From Rhizobacter terrae (GTDB lineage Bacteria; Pseudomonadota; Gammaproteobacteria; Burkholderiales; Burkholderiaceae_C), in NCBI RefSeq assembly GCF_003852895.1, contig NZ_QUSW01000001.1, positions 1,364,001-1,428,000 of the forward strand: a stretch of DNA of 64,000 bases. The letters run 5' to 3'. Each line of letters starts with the position of its first letter. Position 1 is the first letter of the stretch. Under the pieces are notes generated by a model. It made no database searches. It was not told the origin of the DNA and worked only from the letters and a program-made list of their open reading frames with translations. The position numbers and the translations under genes were made by a program. Below are positions 10,350 through 18,466 of this stretch, piece by piece.

Positions 10350-12434
10350 TCAGGCGTTCAGCAGATGGGGCGCGGCCCGGCGGTCGCGCACCCAAACCTC
10401 GAAGTCCTTCACACTCAGCGGCTTGCTGATCAGGTCGCCCTGCAGCTCATCGCAGCCATTCAGCGCCAGGAACGAGCGCTGCGACTCCGTTTCCACGCCT
10501 TCCGCGATCGCCGTGATACCCAGGCTGCTGGCCATCTGGATGATGGCCCGCGTGATGGCGGTGGATCCGCGGTCGCCGGGCAGGTCCTTCACGAAGGACG
10601 CATCGATCTTCATCTTGTCGATGGGCAGCTCCTTCAGGTGGCCCAGCGACGAGTAGCCCGTGCCGAAGTCGTCCACCGACACCCGGATGCCCAGCGCAGA
10701 CAACTGCTTCAGCTTGCCGCTGACCTCGGGCAGGTCGTCCATCAGCATGCGCTCGGTGAGTTCCAGCTCGATGAGCCGGCCGTCCACGCCCTCCTCGCGC
10801 AGCACCTGCGCCACCGTCTCGGCGAAGAACGGTGCCTGGAACTGCATGCTCGACAGGTTCACCGCGATGGGTGCGACATTCAGGCCCATCGCATGCCAGC
10901 GCGCCGCGCAGCGTGCCGCTTCGCGCAGCACCCACTGGCCGATGGCCAGCATGAGCCGCTGCTGCTCGGCCACGGGAATGAACTCGCCGGGCAGCAGCAG
11001 GCCGCGCGCCGGGTGGTGCCAACGGATGAGCGCCTCCGCACCCACCACCGAACCGTCCCGCGCGCTCACCTGCGGCTGGAAATACAACTCGAACTCGCCG
11101 CGCTCCAGGCCCTGGCCCAGTTCGCCTTCCATCACCATCGCGGCGTAGGCGGAACTCGCCATCGCCGGATCGAAGAAGCGGAACTGCGCACGGCCACGCG
11201 CCTTGGCCAGGTACATCGCGGTGTCCGCGTGCTTGATGAGTTCCTCGGCCGTGAGCCCGTCGTTCGGGAACATCGCGATGCCCACGGACGCGGTCACCGA
11301 CAACGGCCGCCCTTCTGCATGCAGTGGCGCCTCGATCGCCAGCAGCAGTTTCTGCGCCACCTCGGTCACGTCGTTGCGGTGTGCCACGTGGGTGAGCAGC
11401 ACCATGAATTCGTCGCCACCGAAACGCGACACCACGTCGGTGGTGCGCAGGTTGCCGGTGATGCGCGAGGCGGCGGTGCGCAGCAGCGTGTCGCCCACCA
11501 GGTGGCCCAGCGAGTCGTTGACGCGCTTGAAGTGGTCCAGGTCGATGAACAGCACTGCGAGCTGGCTCCCGCCGTCGCGCGCGGCCACGAGCAGGTGCTC
11601 CAGGTACTCCATGAAGGCGCTGCGGTTGGGCAGGCCGGTGAGCGTGTCGTGGTGCGCGAGGTGGTGGATGCGCGCCTGCGCCGCATGCCGGTCACGCAGG
11701 TCGCGGATGATGGTCATGCGCACGCGTTCGCCGTGGTGCATCATCGTGCGCACGATGAATTCCACCGGCAGCCGCTGCCCGTGCTTGTTGATGAGCACGC
11801 TCTCGTAGGCCGTCTCCTGCCCCGAGGCGATGACCGAGGCCACCTTGGCCACGTGGTCGGGCGCGATGAACTCCAGCGTCTTGCGGCCCAGCAGCTCGTG
11901 CAATTCGTAGCCCACGAGAGACAGCGCGGGCGGGTTCGCGTCGGTGATGAATCCGTCCTTGTGGAAGACGATGCCTTCGCAGCTGGCCTGCATGAACTTG
12001 GCCAGCCGCTCCTCCGACTCGCGCAGGGCGGCCTCGGTGCGGCGGAACTTGGTGATGTCCGAGATGAGCACGAAGCAGCCGATGACCTCGCCTTGCTCGC
12101 CCAGGTGCGGCAACAGGTTCACCTCCAGCCGGTGCATGCCGTCGGCCGCGTCCAGCTGGCGCTCGTAGGTGACGCTGGCACGCTGCTTGAGCACCTGCTG
12201 CACCTGCGGGTCGATCTGTCGTGCCGCCGCCTCGCCGATCACGTCGGCGAAGGTGTGGCCGACGATGTTCTCCGTGGTCCAGCCGAAGGTCTGCGCGTAG
12301 CGGTTGTTGGCGAACAGGCACTGCCAGGTGCTGGCGTCGTAGTAGGCGATGGCCGCCGGCACGTTGTCGGAGATCAGCCGCAGCAGCGCATTGCTTGCCG
12401 AGGCATCGCCGGGGACGGGCTCGGGGGCGTTCAT
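10350..12434 (-). CDS. PAS-PAS-GGDEF-EAL cyclic-di-GMP signalling protein
   Basis: 694 residues, no signal peptide or membrane segment, so cytoplasmic. Two PAS regions lie at about residues 15-125 and 140-250 (NNRYAQTFGW and GIVFHKDGFITDANPP mark their cores). A GGDEF domain follows at about 265-425 with an intact SRFGGDEF signature, and an EAL domain to the end with GAEALIRWHHP and VDDFGTGYSSL. Both catalytic signatures are present, so it could make and break cyclic di-GMP; which activity dominates cannot be told. The frame is open 25 codons further upstream into the glycosylase gene. The PAS domains suggest a sensed ligand or redox state. Confidence 0.92.
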   Translation of the reverse strand: MNAPEPVPGDASASNALLRLISDNVPAAIAYYDASTWQCLFANNRYAQTFGWTTENIVGHTFADVIGEAAARQIDPQVQQVLKQRASVTYERQLDAADGMHRLEVNLLPHLGEQGEVIGCFVLISDITKFRRTEAALRESEERLAKFMQASCEGIVFHKDGFITDANPPALSLVGYELHELLGRKTLEFIAPDHVAKVASVIASGQETAYESVLINKHGQRLPVEFIVRTMMHHGERVRMTIIRDLRDRHAAQARIHHLAHHDTLTGLPNRSAFMEYLEHLLVAARDGGSQLAVLFIDLDHFKRVNDSLGHLVGDTLLRTAASRITGNLRTTDVVSRFGGDEFMVLLTHVAHRNDVTEVAQKLLLAIEAPLHAEGRPLSVTASVGIAMFPNDGLTAEELIKHADTAMYLAKARGRAQFRFFDPAMASSAYAAMVMEGELGQGLERGEFELYFQPQVSARDGSVVGAEALIRWHHPARGLLLPGEFIPVAEQQRLMLAIGQWVLREAARCAARWHAMGLNVAPIAVNLSSMQFQAPFFAETVAQVLREEGVDGRLIELELTERMLMDDLPEVSGKLKQLSALGIRVSVDDFGTGYSSLGHLKELPIDKMKIDASFVKDLPGDRGSTAITRAIIQMASSLGITAIAEGVETESQRSFLALNGCDELQGDLISKPLSVKDFEVWVRDRRAAPHLLNA

Positions 12435-12447
12435 CGTGTTCGCCGGT

Positions 12448-13290
12448 TCAGCCGGAGGCCGTCTCAGCGGCGAGGCACAGGTCGTCCCAGGCCCGCGCCT
12501 TGTCTTCAAGGTTGCGCAGCAGGTAGGCCGGGTGGTAGGTGACGATCAGTGGTACCCCTTGGTACCTGTGGACGCGTCCGCGCAGCCGGCCGATGGGTTC
12601 GGTGCTGCGCAGCAGGCTCTGCACCGCGAAGCGCCCCATCGCGAGGATGATGCGCGGCTTCACCAGCTCGATCTGCCGGATGAGGAAGTGCTCGCACTGC
12701 GCGAGCTCCTCCGGCTGCGGATTGCGGTTGCCCGGCGGCCGGCACTTCAGCGTGTTGGCGATGTACACCTGCCGCGACGGATCGGGCGGGGTCGCGTCCT
12801 TGCGGCCCAGGCCCAGCGCCTTGAGCATGTTGTCCAGCAACTGCCCGGACTTGCCGACGAAGGGCTCGCCCTGGATGTCCTCCTGCTCGCCCGGCGCCTC
12901 GCCCACCACCATCCAATGCGACTGCTGGTTGCCGACGCCGAAGACCGTCTGCCGGCGGGTCTCGCACAGTTTGCAGGCGGTGCAGGCGACCACCGCCTCG
13001 CGCAGCGCGGGCCAGTCCATGGTGTCGATGCCAGTGGGGCGGTTGCCGCGGGCGACGACAGGGGTGGGTGTGACGATCGGGTTCGAGGCTTCGACCAGCT
13101 CAGCCCGAACGGCGATGGGTGCAGCACGCACCGGCGCCACGCCGCCGGCGTCTGGCGAGGCCACGGCCTCGCCCTCCCCCCTCGCGGAGGGGGGCAGGGG
13201 GGAGCGATCCTGTTCGACGAAATGGGTCTGCGGCGGAAGCCGCAGACCCATTTCACCCAACATCGCGATCTGTCGCTCACTCCACGGCAT
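12448..13290 (-). CDS. Uracil-DNA glycosylase, family 4 (Fe-S type), with an expanded N-terminal linker
   Basis: 280 residues. The C-terminal 190 residues are a family-4 UDG that removes uracil from DNA: CTACKLCETR supplies the first iron-sulfur cysteines, then GEAPGEQEDIQGEPFVG (active-site loop), NTLKCRPPGNRNP with the third cysteine, CEHFL with the fourth, and YHPAYLLRN near the end. The first 90 residues are different: a short N-terminal motif MPWSERQIAMLGEMGLRL, then a low-complexity linker encoded by DNA rich in perfect hairpins and genome-repeat-like sequence (13087-13254). The reading frame stays open through it. Its start overlaps the rimI stop by 14 bp, so it is the third gene of a tsaB-rimI-UDG operon. 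Confidence 0.9.
   Translation of the reverse strand: MPWSERQIAMLGEMGLRLPPQTHFVEQDRSPLPPSARGEGEAVASPDAGGVAPVRAAPIAVRAELVEASNPIVTPTPVVARGNRPTGIDTMDWPALREAVVACTACKLCETRRQTVFGVGNQQSHWMVVGEAPGEQEDIQGEPFVGKSGQLLDNMLKALGLGRKDATPPDPSRQVYIANTLKCRPPGNRNPQPEELAQCEHFLIRQIELVKPRIILAMGRFAVQSLLRSTEPIGRLRGRVHRYQGVPLIVTYHPAYLLRNLEDKARAWDDLCLAAETASG
13087..13112. repeat. Dispersed-repeat-like segment inside the UDG gene
   Basis: The segment reads GGCTTCGACCAGCTCAGC followed by CCGAACGG. It differs by one base from the form CTTCGACAAGCTCAGCCCGA that I know as a very common dispersed intergenic repeat in proteobacterial genomes. Here it is within the coding frame and gives the peptide AVRAELVEAS. Copy number in this genome is not visible from the window. 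Confidence 0.55.
13154..13173. repeat. Perfect 9-bp inverted repeat inside the UDG gene
   Basis: GGCGAGGCC, loop AC, GGCCTCGCC. It lies in the UDG linker between the dispersed-repeat-like segment and the C/G-run hairpin. Its GC-only stem would be very stable in mRNA. Confidence 0.7.
13176..13204. repeat. C-run/G-run hairpin inside the UDG gene
   Basis: CCCCCCTC (13176-13183), loop GCG, GAGGGGGG (13187-13194), followed by CAGGGGGGAG. Short C-run/G-run elements of this kind are common as dispersed intergenic repeats in Burkholderiales; here the element is translated as part of the UDG linker (SPLPPSARGEGE). Confidence 0.6.
13219..13254. repeat. Perfect 16-bp inverted repeat with GGAA loop inside the UDG gene
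   Basis: Left arm 13219-13234 and right arm 13239-13254 are exact reverse complements, with a 4-base GGAA loop. It starts about 36 bases after the UDG start codon on the coding strand and encodes GEMGLRLPPQTHF. A 36-bp perfect hairpin this near the start of an ORF could affect translation or mRNA decay. Confidence 0.85.
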
Positions 13291-13765
13291 GCAGCCTCCC
13301 CAGTTCCAGGCTCATGACGTTGGCATCCTCGCGCTTGCCGTGCAATGCGGGGTAGTAGCCCTTGCGCACGCCGATGTGGCGGAATCCGTATTGCAGGTAG
13401 AGGTCGCGCGCGCGCTGGTTGCTCAGGCGGACCTCCAGCCACAGGCGGTCGGCCCCGTGCAGGCGCGATAGGCTGGCCACCTCGTCGAGCATGCGCCGTC
13501 CGAAGCCCTTGCCCTGCTCGAGCGGCGCCACGGTGATGTTCAGCAGGTGCATCTCGTCCACGCCCTTCATGGCGACGAAGTAAGCGATGAGTTCGCCCTC
13601 GGGCGCACGCAGCACCCGGGCGTGGTAGCCGGCGGCCAGCGAATCGATGAAGTTGCCGCGGGTCCAGGGAAAGTCGTAGGCGGCGCACTCGATGGCGGCG
13701 ACTTCGTCGAGGTCGCTCACCATCATGCGCTGCGGCAGGAAGTCGTCACGCACCAAGGCGCTCAT
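13277..13765 (-). CDS. rimI: Ribosomal-protein-alanine N-acetyltransferase RimI
   Basis: 162-residue GNAT acetyltransferase that acetylates the N-terminal alanine of ribosomal protein S18. The acetyl-CoA site is clear: LLNITVAPLEQGKGFGRRML holds the QGKGFG pyrophosphate-binding loop (Q/RxxGxG/A), and LEVRLSNQRARDLYLQYGF holds the conserved Asn and the C-terminal GF. FPWTRGNF matches the substrate-side loop of RimI. It lies directly downstream of tsaB with a 4-bp ATGA overlap, the usual arrangement in beta- and gammaproteobacteria, and overlaps the downstream UDG gene by 14 bp. Confidence 0.93.
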   Translation of the reverse strand: MSALVRDDFLPQRMMVSDLDEVAAIECAAYDFPWTRGNFIDSLAAGYHARVLRAPEGELIAYFVAMKGVDEMHLLNITVAPLEQGKGFGRRMLDEVASLSRLHGADRLWLEVRLSNQRARDLYLQYGFRHIGVRKGYYPALHGKREDANVMSLELGRLHAVE

Positions 13766-14481
13766 CGGGAAACCTCCGCGCTTTCCTTCGCCAGCCTCGC
13801 CGCCTCGCGTTCAGCGGTCGTCTGCGCCACCTTGTCGCGCACGTACAGCGGAATGGCGAGTGCTGCATCGACGGCGGCACCATCGTTCCACATCGTCAAG
13901 GCCAGCGGCAGCATGGCGCGGGCATGGGGCGATGCATCGGGCGCGAGCCGCGCCTGGCCGGTCTGCAGGCCGGCGAAGGCCGTGAGCGCCGAGCCGGCCA
14001 CGGCCTGCGGTGCCTCCGCGGCCCAGTGCTCGTTCAGCATGGCCACGTCGATGAGACACGGCGCCACCAGTGTGCTCCAGTGTCCATTTTCATAAAGGTA
14101 GTGCGCCGCGTAGATCTCATTCATGCGCGCATCCATCGCCACCCAGATGCGTTGCGGCGCTTCGCCCTGCCGCGCGTCTTCCGCCACGGCCAGCAGTGTG
14201 TCCACCGGCAGCACCGGCTTGTTCGCACCGAAGGCCAGGCCCTGCGCCACCGAGCAGGCGGTGCGCAGCCCGGTGAAGGCGCCCGGCCCGCGGCCGAAGG
14301 CGATGGCATCGACCTGTGCGAGCTCCACCCCGGCTTCATCGAGCACGCCCATGATGCCAGGGATCAGCAGCGCCGAAGCCTGCGCACCACCGGCCGATTC
14401 GCGCACCCAGGTCCGTCCCTGGTGCGCCAGCGCGATGCTCATGCGCTCGGTCGCGGTATCGAAGGCCAACAGCGTCGTCAT
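13762..14481 (-). CDS. tsaB: tRNA threonylcarbamoyladenosine biosynthesis protein TsaB
   Basis: 239 residues. TsaB is the non-catalytic partner of TsaD in the complex that transfers the threonylcarbamoyl group to A37 of ANN-decoding tRNAs. Sequence marks: LLAFDTATERMSIAL at the N-terminus (ASKHA fold), the GRGPGAFTGLRTA block that forms the dimer and nucleotide region, and AQGLAFGANKPV. It is the first gene of a minus-strand tsaB-rimI-UDG run. The other t6A-pathway gene in the window is the Sua5-type synthase at 20823-21806. The divergent carboxypeptidase gene starts 66 bp away. Confidence 0.94.
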   Translation of the reverse strand: MTTLLAFDTATERMSIALAHQGRTWVRESAGGAQASALLIPGIMGVLDEAGVELAQVDAIAFGRGPGAFTGLRTACSVAQGLAFGANKPVLPVDTLLAVAEDARQGEAPQRIWVAMDARMNEIYAAHYLYENGHWSTLVAPCLIDVAMLNEHWAAEAPQAVAGSALTAFAGLQTGQARLAPDASPHARAMLPLALTMWNDGAAVDAALAIPLYVRDKVAQTTAEREAARLAKESAEVSR

Positions 14482-14547
14482 CCGTCGAGTTTAGGTCACC
14501 GCACCCGGTCTTCGGGCCGCGCAGGCATGCCATGCGATCATCGAAAG

Positions 14548-15993
14548 ATGCCTTCCATCACACAACGATTCGCTCTCGTTCCCGCCCTTGCACTGCTGCT
14601 CGCCGGCGCCTGCGCCCAGGCCCGCGGCCTGCCCACCGAAGTGGAGGCCGCACTGGATCGCGCCAAGCTGCCGCGCGATGCGATGGTCGCGGTGGTGCAG
14701 GAGGTCGGCAAGCCCGCGGTGCGCCTGTCGTGGCAGCCCGACAAGCCGATGAATCCTGCATCGCTCATGAAGCTGCTGACCACCGAAGCGGCACTGGAAA
14801 CGCTGGGGCCGGCCTACCTCTGGCTCACGCCGGTCTGGCTGCAGGGCACAGTGAACAACCCAGGGCCGCAGGGCGTGCTGGAAGGCAACCTCGTCATCAA
14901 GGGGTCGGGCGATCCGAAGCTGGTGATGGAGCGCACCTGGCTGTTGCTGCGGCGCGTGCAGCAACTGGGCGTGCACGAGATCCGCGGCGACATCGTGCTG
15001 GACCGCAGCGCCTTCAAGGCGGGCGAGCAAAACCCCGGCGACTTCGACGGCGAGGCCAGCAAGCCGCAGAACGTGCAGCCCGATGCGCTGCTGTTCAGCC
15101 AGCGCTCGGTCATCCTCACGTTCACGCCCGACATCCCGCGCGGCGTGGCCATCGTGAGCGCCGACGCACCGCTGAATGGCGTGCGCGTCGACACCACCGT
15201 GCCGCTGACCAGCGGCCCCTGCGCTGACTGGCGCGCCGGGCTCAAGGCCGAGCTGCAGGACCCGGCCCGCATCCACTTCACCGGCAACTACCCGGTGGTG
15301 TGCGGCGAACTGAACTGGCCCATCGCCTATGCCGACCCCAAGAGCTACAACGAGCGCCTGCTGGCCGGCATGTGGCGCGAGATGGGCGGCGTGCTCACCG
15401 GCAGCGTGAAGGACGGCATCGCGCCCACGACGCTGCCGACCTTCACCGTGCAGTCGCCCGCGCTGGCGGAGGTCATCCGCGACATCAACAAGTACAGCAA
15501 CAACACGATGGCGCAGCAGCTGTTCCTCACGCTGGCGCTGACGCAGCGCGGCCTGGGCACCCCCGAGAATGCGCGCGACGTGCTGGGCCAGTGGGCGAAG
15601 ACCCGCTTCGGCACGGCCACCAAGGGACTGGTGATCGACAACGGCTCGGGCCTGTCGCGCGAGACGCGCGTGAGCGCCGATTTGCTGGCACGGCTGCTGC
15701 AATCCGCCTGGTCGGGGCCGTCCATGCCCGAGCTCGCAAGCTCGCTGCCCGTGGTGGGCCTGGATGGCACCCTGCGCCGCGTGCAGACGCAGACCGGCCG
15801 CGCACACCTGAAGACCGGCTCGCTGCGCGACGTGGTGGGCATGGCGGGCTACGTGCTCGCCGCCAGCGGCAGGCGCTACGTGTTCGTCGCGATGGTCAAT
15901 CACCCCAATGCACAAGGGGGTCGGCCGGCCATCGAAGCCCTGCTCCAGTGGACCGCCGCGGACGCCAAATCCGCACCGCCGACAGCCGATTGA
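14548..15993 (+). CDS. dacB: D-alanyl-D-alanine carboxypeptidase/endopeptidase, PBP4 (DacB) type
   Basis: 481 residues, close to E. coli PBP4 (477). A Sec signal peptide (MPSITQRFALVPALALLLAG, then an AQA-type cleavage site) sends it to the periplasm, where class C PBPs cut peptide cross-links and terminal D-Ala. The three penicillin-binding motifs are present: SxxK as SLMK in MNPASLMKLL, SxN as SNN in NKYSNNTMAQQL, and KTG in HLKTGSLRDVVG. The large insertion between the first two motifs is typical of PBP4. The ATG at 14548 begins the signal peptide; the frame is open upstream but only antisense to tsaB. Confidence 0.94.
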   Translation: MPSITQRFALVPALALLLAGACAQARGLPTEVEAALDRAKLPRDAMVAVVQEVGKPAVRLSWQPDKPMNPASLMKLLTTEAALETLGPAYLWLTPVWLQGTVNNPGPQGVLEGNLVIKGSGDPKLVMERTWLLLRRVQQLGVHEIRGDIVLDRSAFKAGEQNPGDFDGEASKPQNVQPDALLFSQRSVILTFTPDIPRGVAIVSADAPLNGVRVDTTVPLTSGPCADWRAGLKAELQDPARIHFTGNYPVVCGELNWPIAYADPKSYNERLLAGMWREMGGVLTGSVKDGIAPTTLPTFTVQSPALAEVIRDINKYSNNTMAQQLFLTLALTQRGLGTPENARDVLGQWAKTRFGTATKGLVIDNGSGLSRETRVSADLLARLLQSAWSGPSMPELASSLPVVGLDGTLRRVQTQTGRAHLKTGSLRDVVGMAGYVLAASGRRYVFVAMVNHPNAQGGRPAIEALLQWTAADAKSAPPTAD

Positions 15994-16037
15994 TACCTTT
16001 CGAGACCGCACTTACGCGGGATACCCCCGCGAATGAA

Positions 16038-16089
16038 TGGTACTCAACTGGTATTTACTTATTGCGGACAAATTGCATACCAATACGAT
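16038..16089 (+). promoter_or_regulatory. Putative chitinase promoter with TGGTA/TACCA half-sites
   Basis: In the AT-richer 220-bp spacer before the chitinase gene, TTGCGG (16062-16067) and TACGAT (16084-16089) are 16 bp apart and fit a sigma-70 promoter. Flanking and overlapping it are two direct TGGTA half-sites 11 bp apart (16038-16042, 16049-16053) and one inverted TACCA (16078-16082). The core resembles the TGGT(A/C)TAGACCA-type operators of GntR regulators of amino-sugar genes, but spacing is irregular. Candidate only. Confidence 0.4.
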
Positions 16090-16213
16090 TTGTCGCGCAG
16101 GCGCGGGAAGGGTGTGAAAACGCTCTCAGAGAGGCAGGGAAATTGTGTCGGCGCTTGTGTCACGGGCGGCCCGGAAGAGGCTGTCCGCCATTCATATCCA
16201 CTGGAGCAACGAC

Positions 16214-17725
16214 ATGACGACAACCGCTTCGACCCGCCTGCAGACGCTGCGGGTGCTGTCCGCATTGACCGCCGCGCTGGCCGCGACCTCCATCTACGCC
16301 GCCAACTACCCCGCCTGGAAGCCCGACACCTTCTACGCTGCCGGCACCAAGGTCTACTACAACGGCCGCGATTACCAGGCCCTGGTGGACCAGACCGACT
16401 ACTCGAGCACCGGCTGGAACCCGACCACCACCAGCCTGTGGAAAGACCTCGGACCTGATTCGGCCCCGTCACCTGCCCCCGCGCCGGCTCCGAGCCCGGC
16501 CCCCGCACCCGCCCCGTCGCCCGCACCGGCTCCCGCCCCTGCCCCGGCACCCGCCCCGGGCTGCCAGCCGGCCTGGAACGCCTCCACCGCCTACACCCAA
16601 GGCCAGCAAGCCAGCGTCAACGGCGTGAACTACAAGGCCAACTGGTGGACGCAGGGCCAGAACCCGGCGACCAACAATGGCCCCAGCGGCAGCGGCCAGC
16701 CGTGGACCCAGGTCAACACCTGCGCGCCGGCCCCCGCTCCCGCCCCGGCGCCTGCACCGGCTCCCGCGCCTGCTCCGGCACCGGCGCCCGCCCCCGCGCC
16801 GAGCGGCTTCGTCTTCGGTCCGTACAAGGACGTCACCATCAACATGGACTGGAACACCAACGTGATGAGCACGATGGTGACGGGTTCCCGCCAGCCGGCC
16901 GTGAGCGTGATGCCTGCACGCGCCAAGACCGTGACCTGGGCCTTCGCCAGCGGCGAGTGCGGCAGCGAGACGTGGGCCGGCGTGCAGCCTGCGGCGCTGG
17001 CCGCGGCCAACGTCCAGCGCTTCATTGATGCGGGCAAGACCTACATCATCTCCACCGGTGGTGCGGCGGGTACCTTCACCTGCGGCAGCGACCCGAACTT
17101 CACCAAGTTCATCAACACCTACAACTCGGCCAACATGATCGGCGTCGATTTCGACATCGAGGGTGGCCAGTCGCAGGATGTGATCAACAACCTGGTGCAG
17201 CGCTCGATGGCGGCACAGTCGAAGTATCCGAAGCTGCGCTTCAGCTTCACCATCGCCACGCTGGGCGGCAACGCGGCCAACAGCCTGGGCAGCGCCGGTG
17301 CCAACGTGATGACGGCGATCAAGAACTTCGGCATGAAGAACTACATCATCAACCTGATGGTGATGGACTACGGCAGCACGACGGCGACGAACTGCACGAT
17401 CGGCAGCAACGGCAAGTGCGACATGGGCAAGTCGGCGATCGCCGCAGCCCAGAGCCTGCACAACTTCTATGGCGTGCCGTACAGCCAGATCGAGCTGACG
17501 CCGATGGTCGGCGGCAACGACACGCAAGACGAGGTGTTCACCCTCACCGACGTCGACACGCTGTCGGCCTGGGCGAAGGGCAACGGACTGGCCGGCGTGC
17601 ACTTCTGGTCACTGGACCGCGACGTGGACTGCCCGGCGGGATCGGCCTCGGCCACCTGCAACAGCTACGGCCAAGCGGGAACCTGGGGCTTCACGAACCG
17701 CTTCGTGTCGAAGCTGGGGCTGTGA
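16214..17725 (+). CDS. Secreted modular chitinase: two CBM5/12-type domains plus GH18 catalytic domain
   Basis: 503 residues. After a signal peptide ending near IYA|AN (about residue 30), a chitin-binding module spans about 31-80 (NYPAWKPDTFYAAGTKVYY and a conserved Trp at LWKDLG). A Pro-Ala repeat linker, a second module (about 116-172; PAWNASTAYTQGQQ, QPWTQV) and a second Pro-Ala linker follow. The catalytic GH18 domain starts near VFGPYKDVTINMDW; its active-site strand is MIGVDFDIEGGQ, giving DxDxE with the catalytic Glu, and the WSLDRD segment lies near the end. The first Asp of the longer DxxDxDxE pattern is Ile, as in some ChiA-like subgroups. Chitin breakdown outside the cell is the likely role. 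GGAG 9 bp before the ATG at 16214 supports this start. Confidence 0.9.
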   Translation: MTTTASTRLQTLRVLSALTAALAATSIYAANYPAWKPDTFYAAGTKVYYNGRDYQALVDQTDYSSTGWNPTTTSLWKDLGPDSAPSPAPAPAPSPAPAPAPSPAPAPAPAPAPAPGCQPAWNASTAYTQGQQASVNGVNYKANWWTQGQNPATNNGPSGSGQPWTQVNTCAPAPAPAPAPAPAPAPAPAPAPAPAPSGFVFGPYKDVTINMDWNTNVMSTMVTGSRQPAVSVMPARAKTVTWAFASGECGSETWAGVQPAALAAANVQRFIDAGKTYIISTGGAAGTFTCGSDPNFTKFINTYNSANMIGVDFDIEGGQSQDVINNLVQRSMAAQSKYPKLRFSFTIATLGGNAANSLGSAGANVMTAIKNFGMKNYIINLMVMDYGSTTATNCTIGSNGKCDMGKSAIAAAQSLHNFYGVPYSQIELTPMVGGNDTQDEVFTLTDVDTLSAWAKGNGLAGVHFWSLDRDVDCPAGSASATCNSYGQAGTWGFTNRFVSKLGL

Positions 17726-17748
17726 TCGGCTGATCCGCAGCACCCAAG

Positions 17749-17776
17749 AAAAAGGCCCCGCATGCGGGGCCTTTTT
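17749..17776. terminator. Bidirectional rho-independent terminator
   Basis: A 28-bp perfect palindrome: A5, GGCCCCGC, AT, GCGGGGCC, T5. It is between the convergent chitinase and OmpW-like genes, and the A/T tails make it work in both directions. Confidence 0.93.
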
Positions 17777-17800
17777 CATTGCCGGGATTTTCGTCGCGGG

Positions 17801-18442
17801 TCAGAAGCTGTACGACGCTCCGAAGGAGTACACGATCGGCCGGAAGTCGATCGTGGTCTGCAGCACCGTGGTGCCCGAGGCGACCAGCTTGCTCTTGACC
17901 TTCAATGCGGCCACGCTGGCGAACAGGCCCCACTGCTTGTCCAGCGCGTAGTCCACGCCGGCCTGCACGACCCAACCGGTGGAATCGCTCATCTTCACAT
18001 CGGTGGCGAGCTTGGACTCGATGCCGGTGAACTTCGTGTGGTTGATGCCGGCGCCGACATATGGGCGGAACTTGTCGCCGGGTTGGCCAAAGTGGTAGTT
18101 CGCCAGAAGGGTTGGCGCGAGGTTGTGGGCCGACAGGACGTCGTCGCCCAGGAAGGCGACGCTGCCGGTGGCCTTCGCCTTGATCTTCGGCGGAATGCCC
18201 AGCACCAGCTCGATGCCCACGTTCGGGGTGATGAGCCGCTCGTACACGAAGATGACCGTGGTCGCATCGCCGGTCTCGGCATCCGCGCCGGGGGGCACGC
18301 CGACACCGGTCACGCCGTTAGTCCGCGAATGCGTCGTGTAGTCGGTGACGCCGAACTTGAAGGTGTTGTTGTCGGCGACGGCCAGGCCGGTGCCGCAGGT
18401 TGCTGCCAATGCCACGGCCAGCGTCTGGAGTTTGCTTTTCAT
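17801..18442 (-). CDS. OmpW family outer membrane protein
   Basis: 213 residues. The signal peptide MKSKLQTLAVALAATCGTGLAVA is followed by alternating hydrophobic strands of an eight-stranded beta-barrel and ends with the C-terminal aromatic signature YSF, needed for barrel insertion. Conserved OmpW segments are LAPTLLANYHF, FRPYVGAGINHTKF and TTIDFRPIVYSFGASYSF. OmpW proteins form narrow hydrophobic channels for small apolar compounds. It is 24 bp downstream of the SGNH esterase gene on the same strand, so they may be co-transcribed, ending at the palindromic terminator. Confidence 0.9.
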   Translation of the reverse strand: MKSKLQTLAVALAATCGTGLAVADNNTFKFGVTDYTTHSRTNGVTGVGVPPGADAETGDATTVIFVYERLITPNVGIELVLGIPPKIKAKATGSVAFLGDDVLSAHNLAPTLLANYHFGQPGDKFRPYVGAGINHTKFTGIESKLATDVKMSDSTGWVVQAGVDYALDKQWGLFASVAALKVKSKLVASGTTVLQTTIDFRPIVYSFGASYSF

Positions 18443-18466
18443 TCGATTGCTCCTTGTTGCGCCGCG

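Noticed and set aside
16460-16805. Repeats in the chitinase gene as CRISPR or tandem repeat array
   Set aside because: They encode Pro-Ala linkers between chitin-binding and catalytic domains; units are short, degenerate and in frame.
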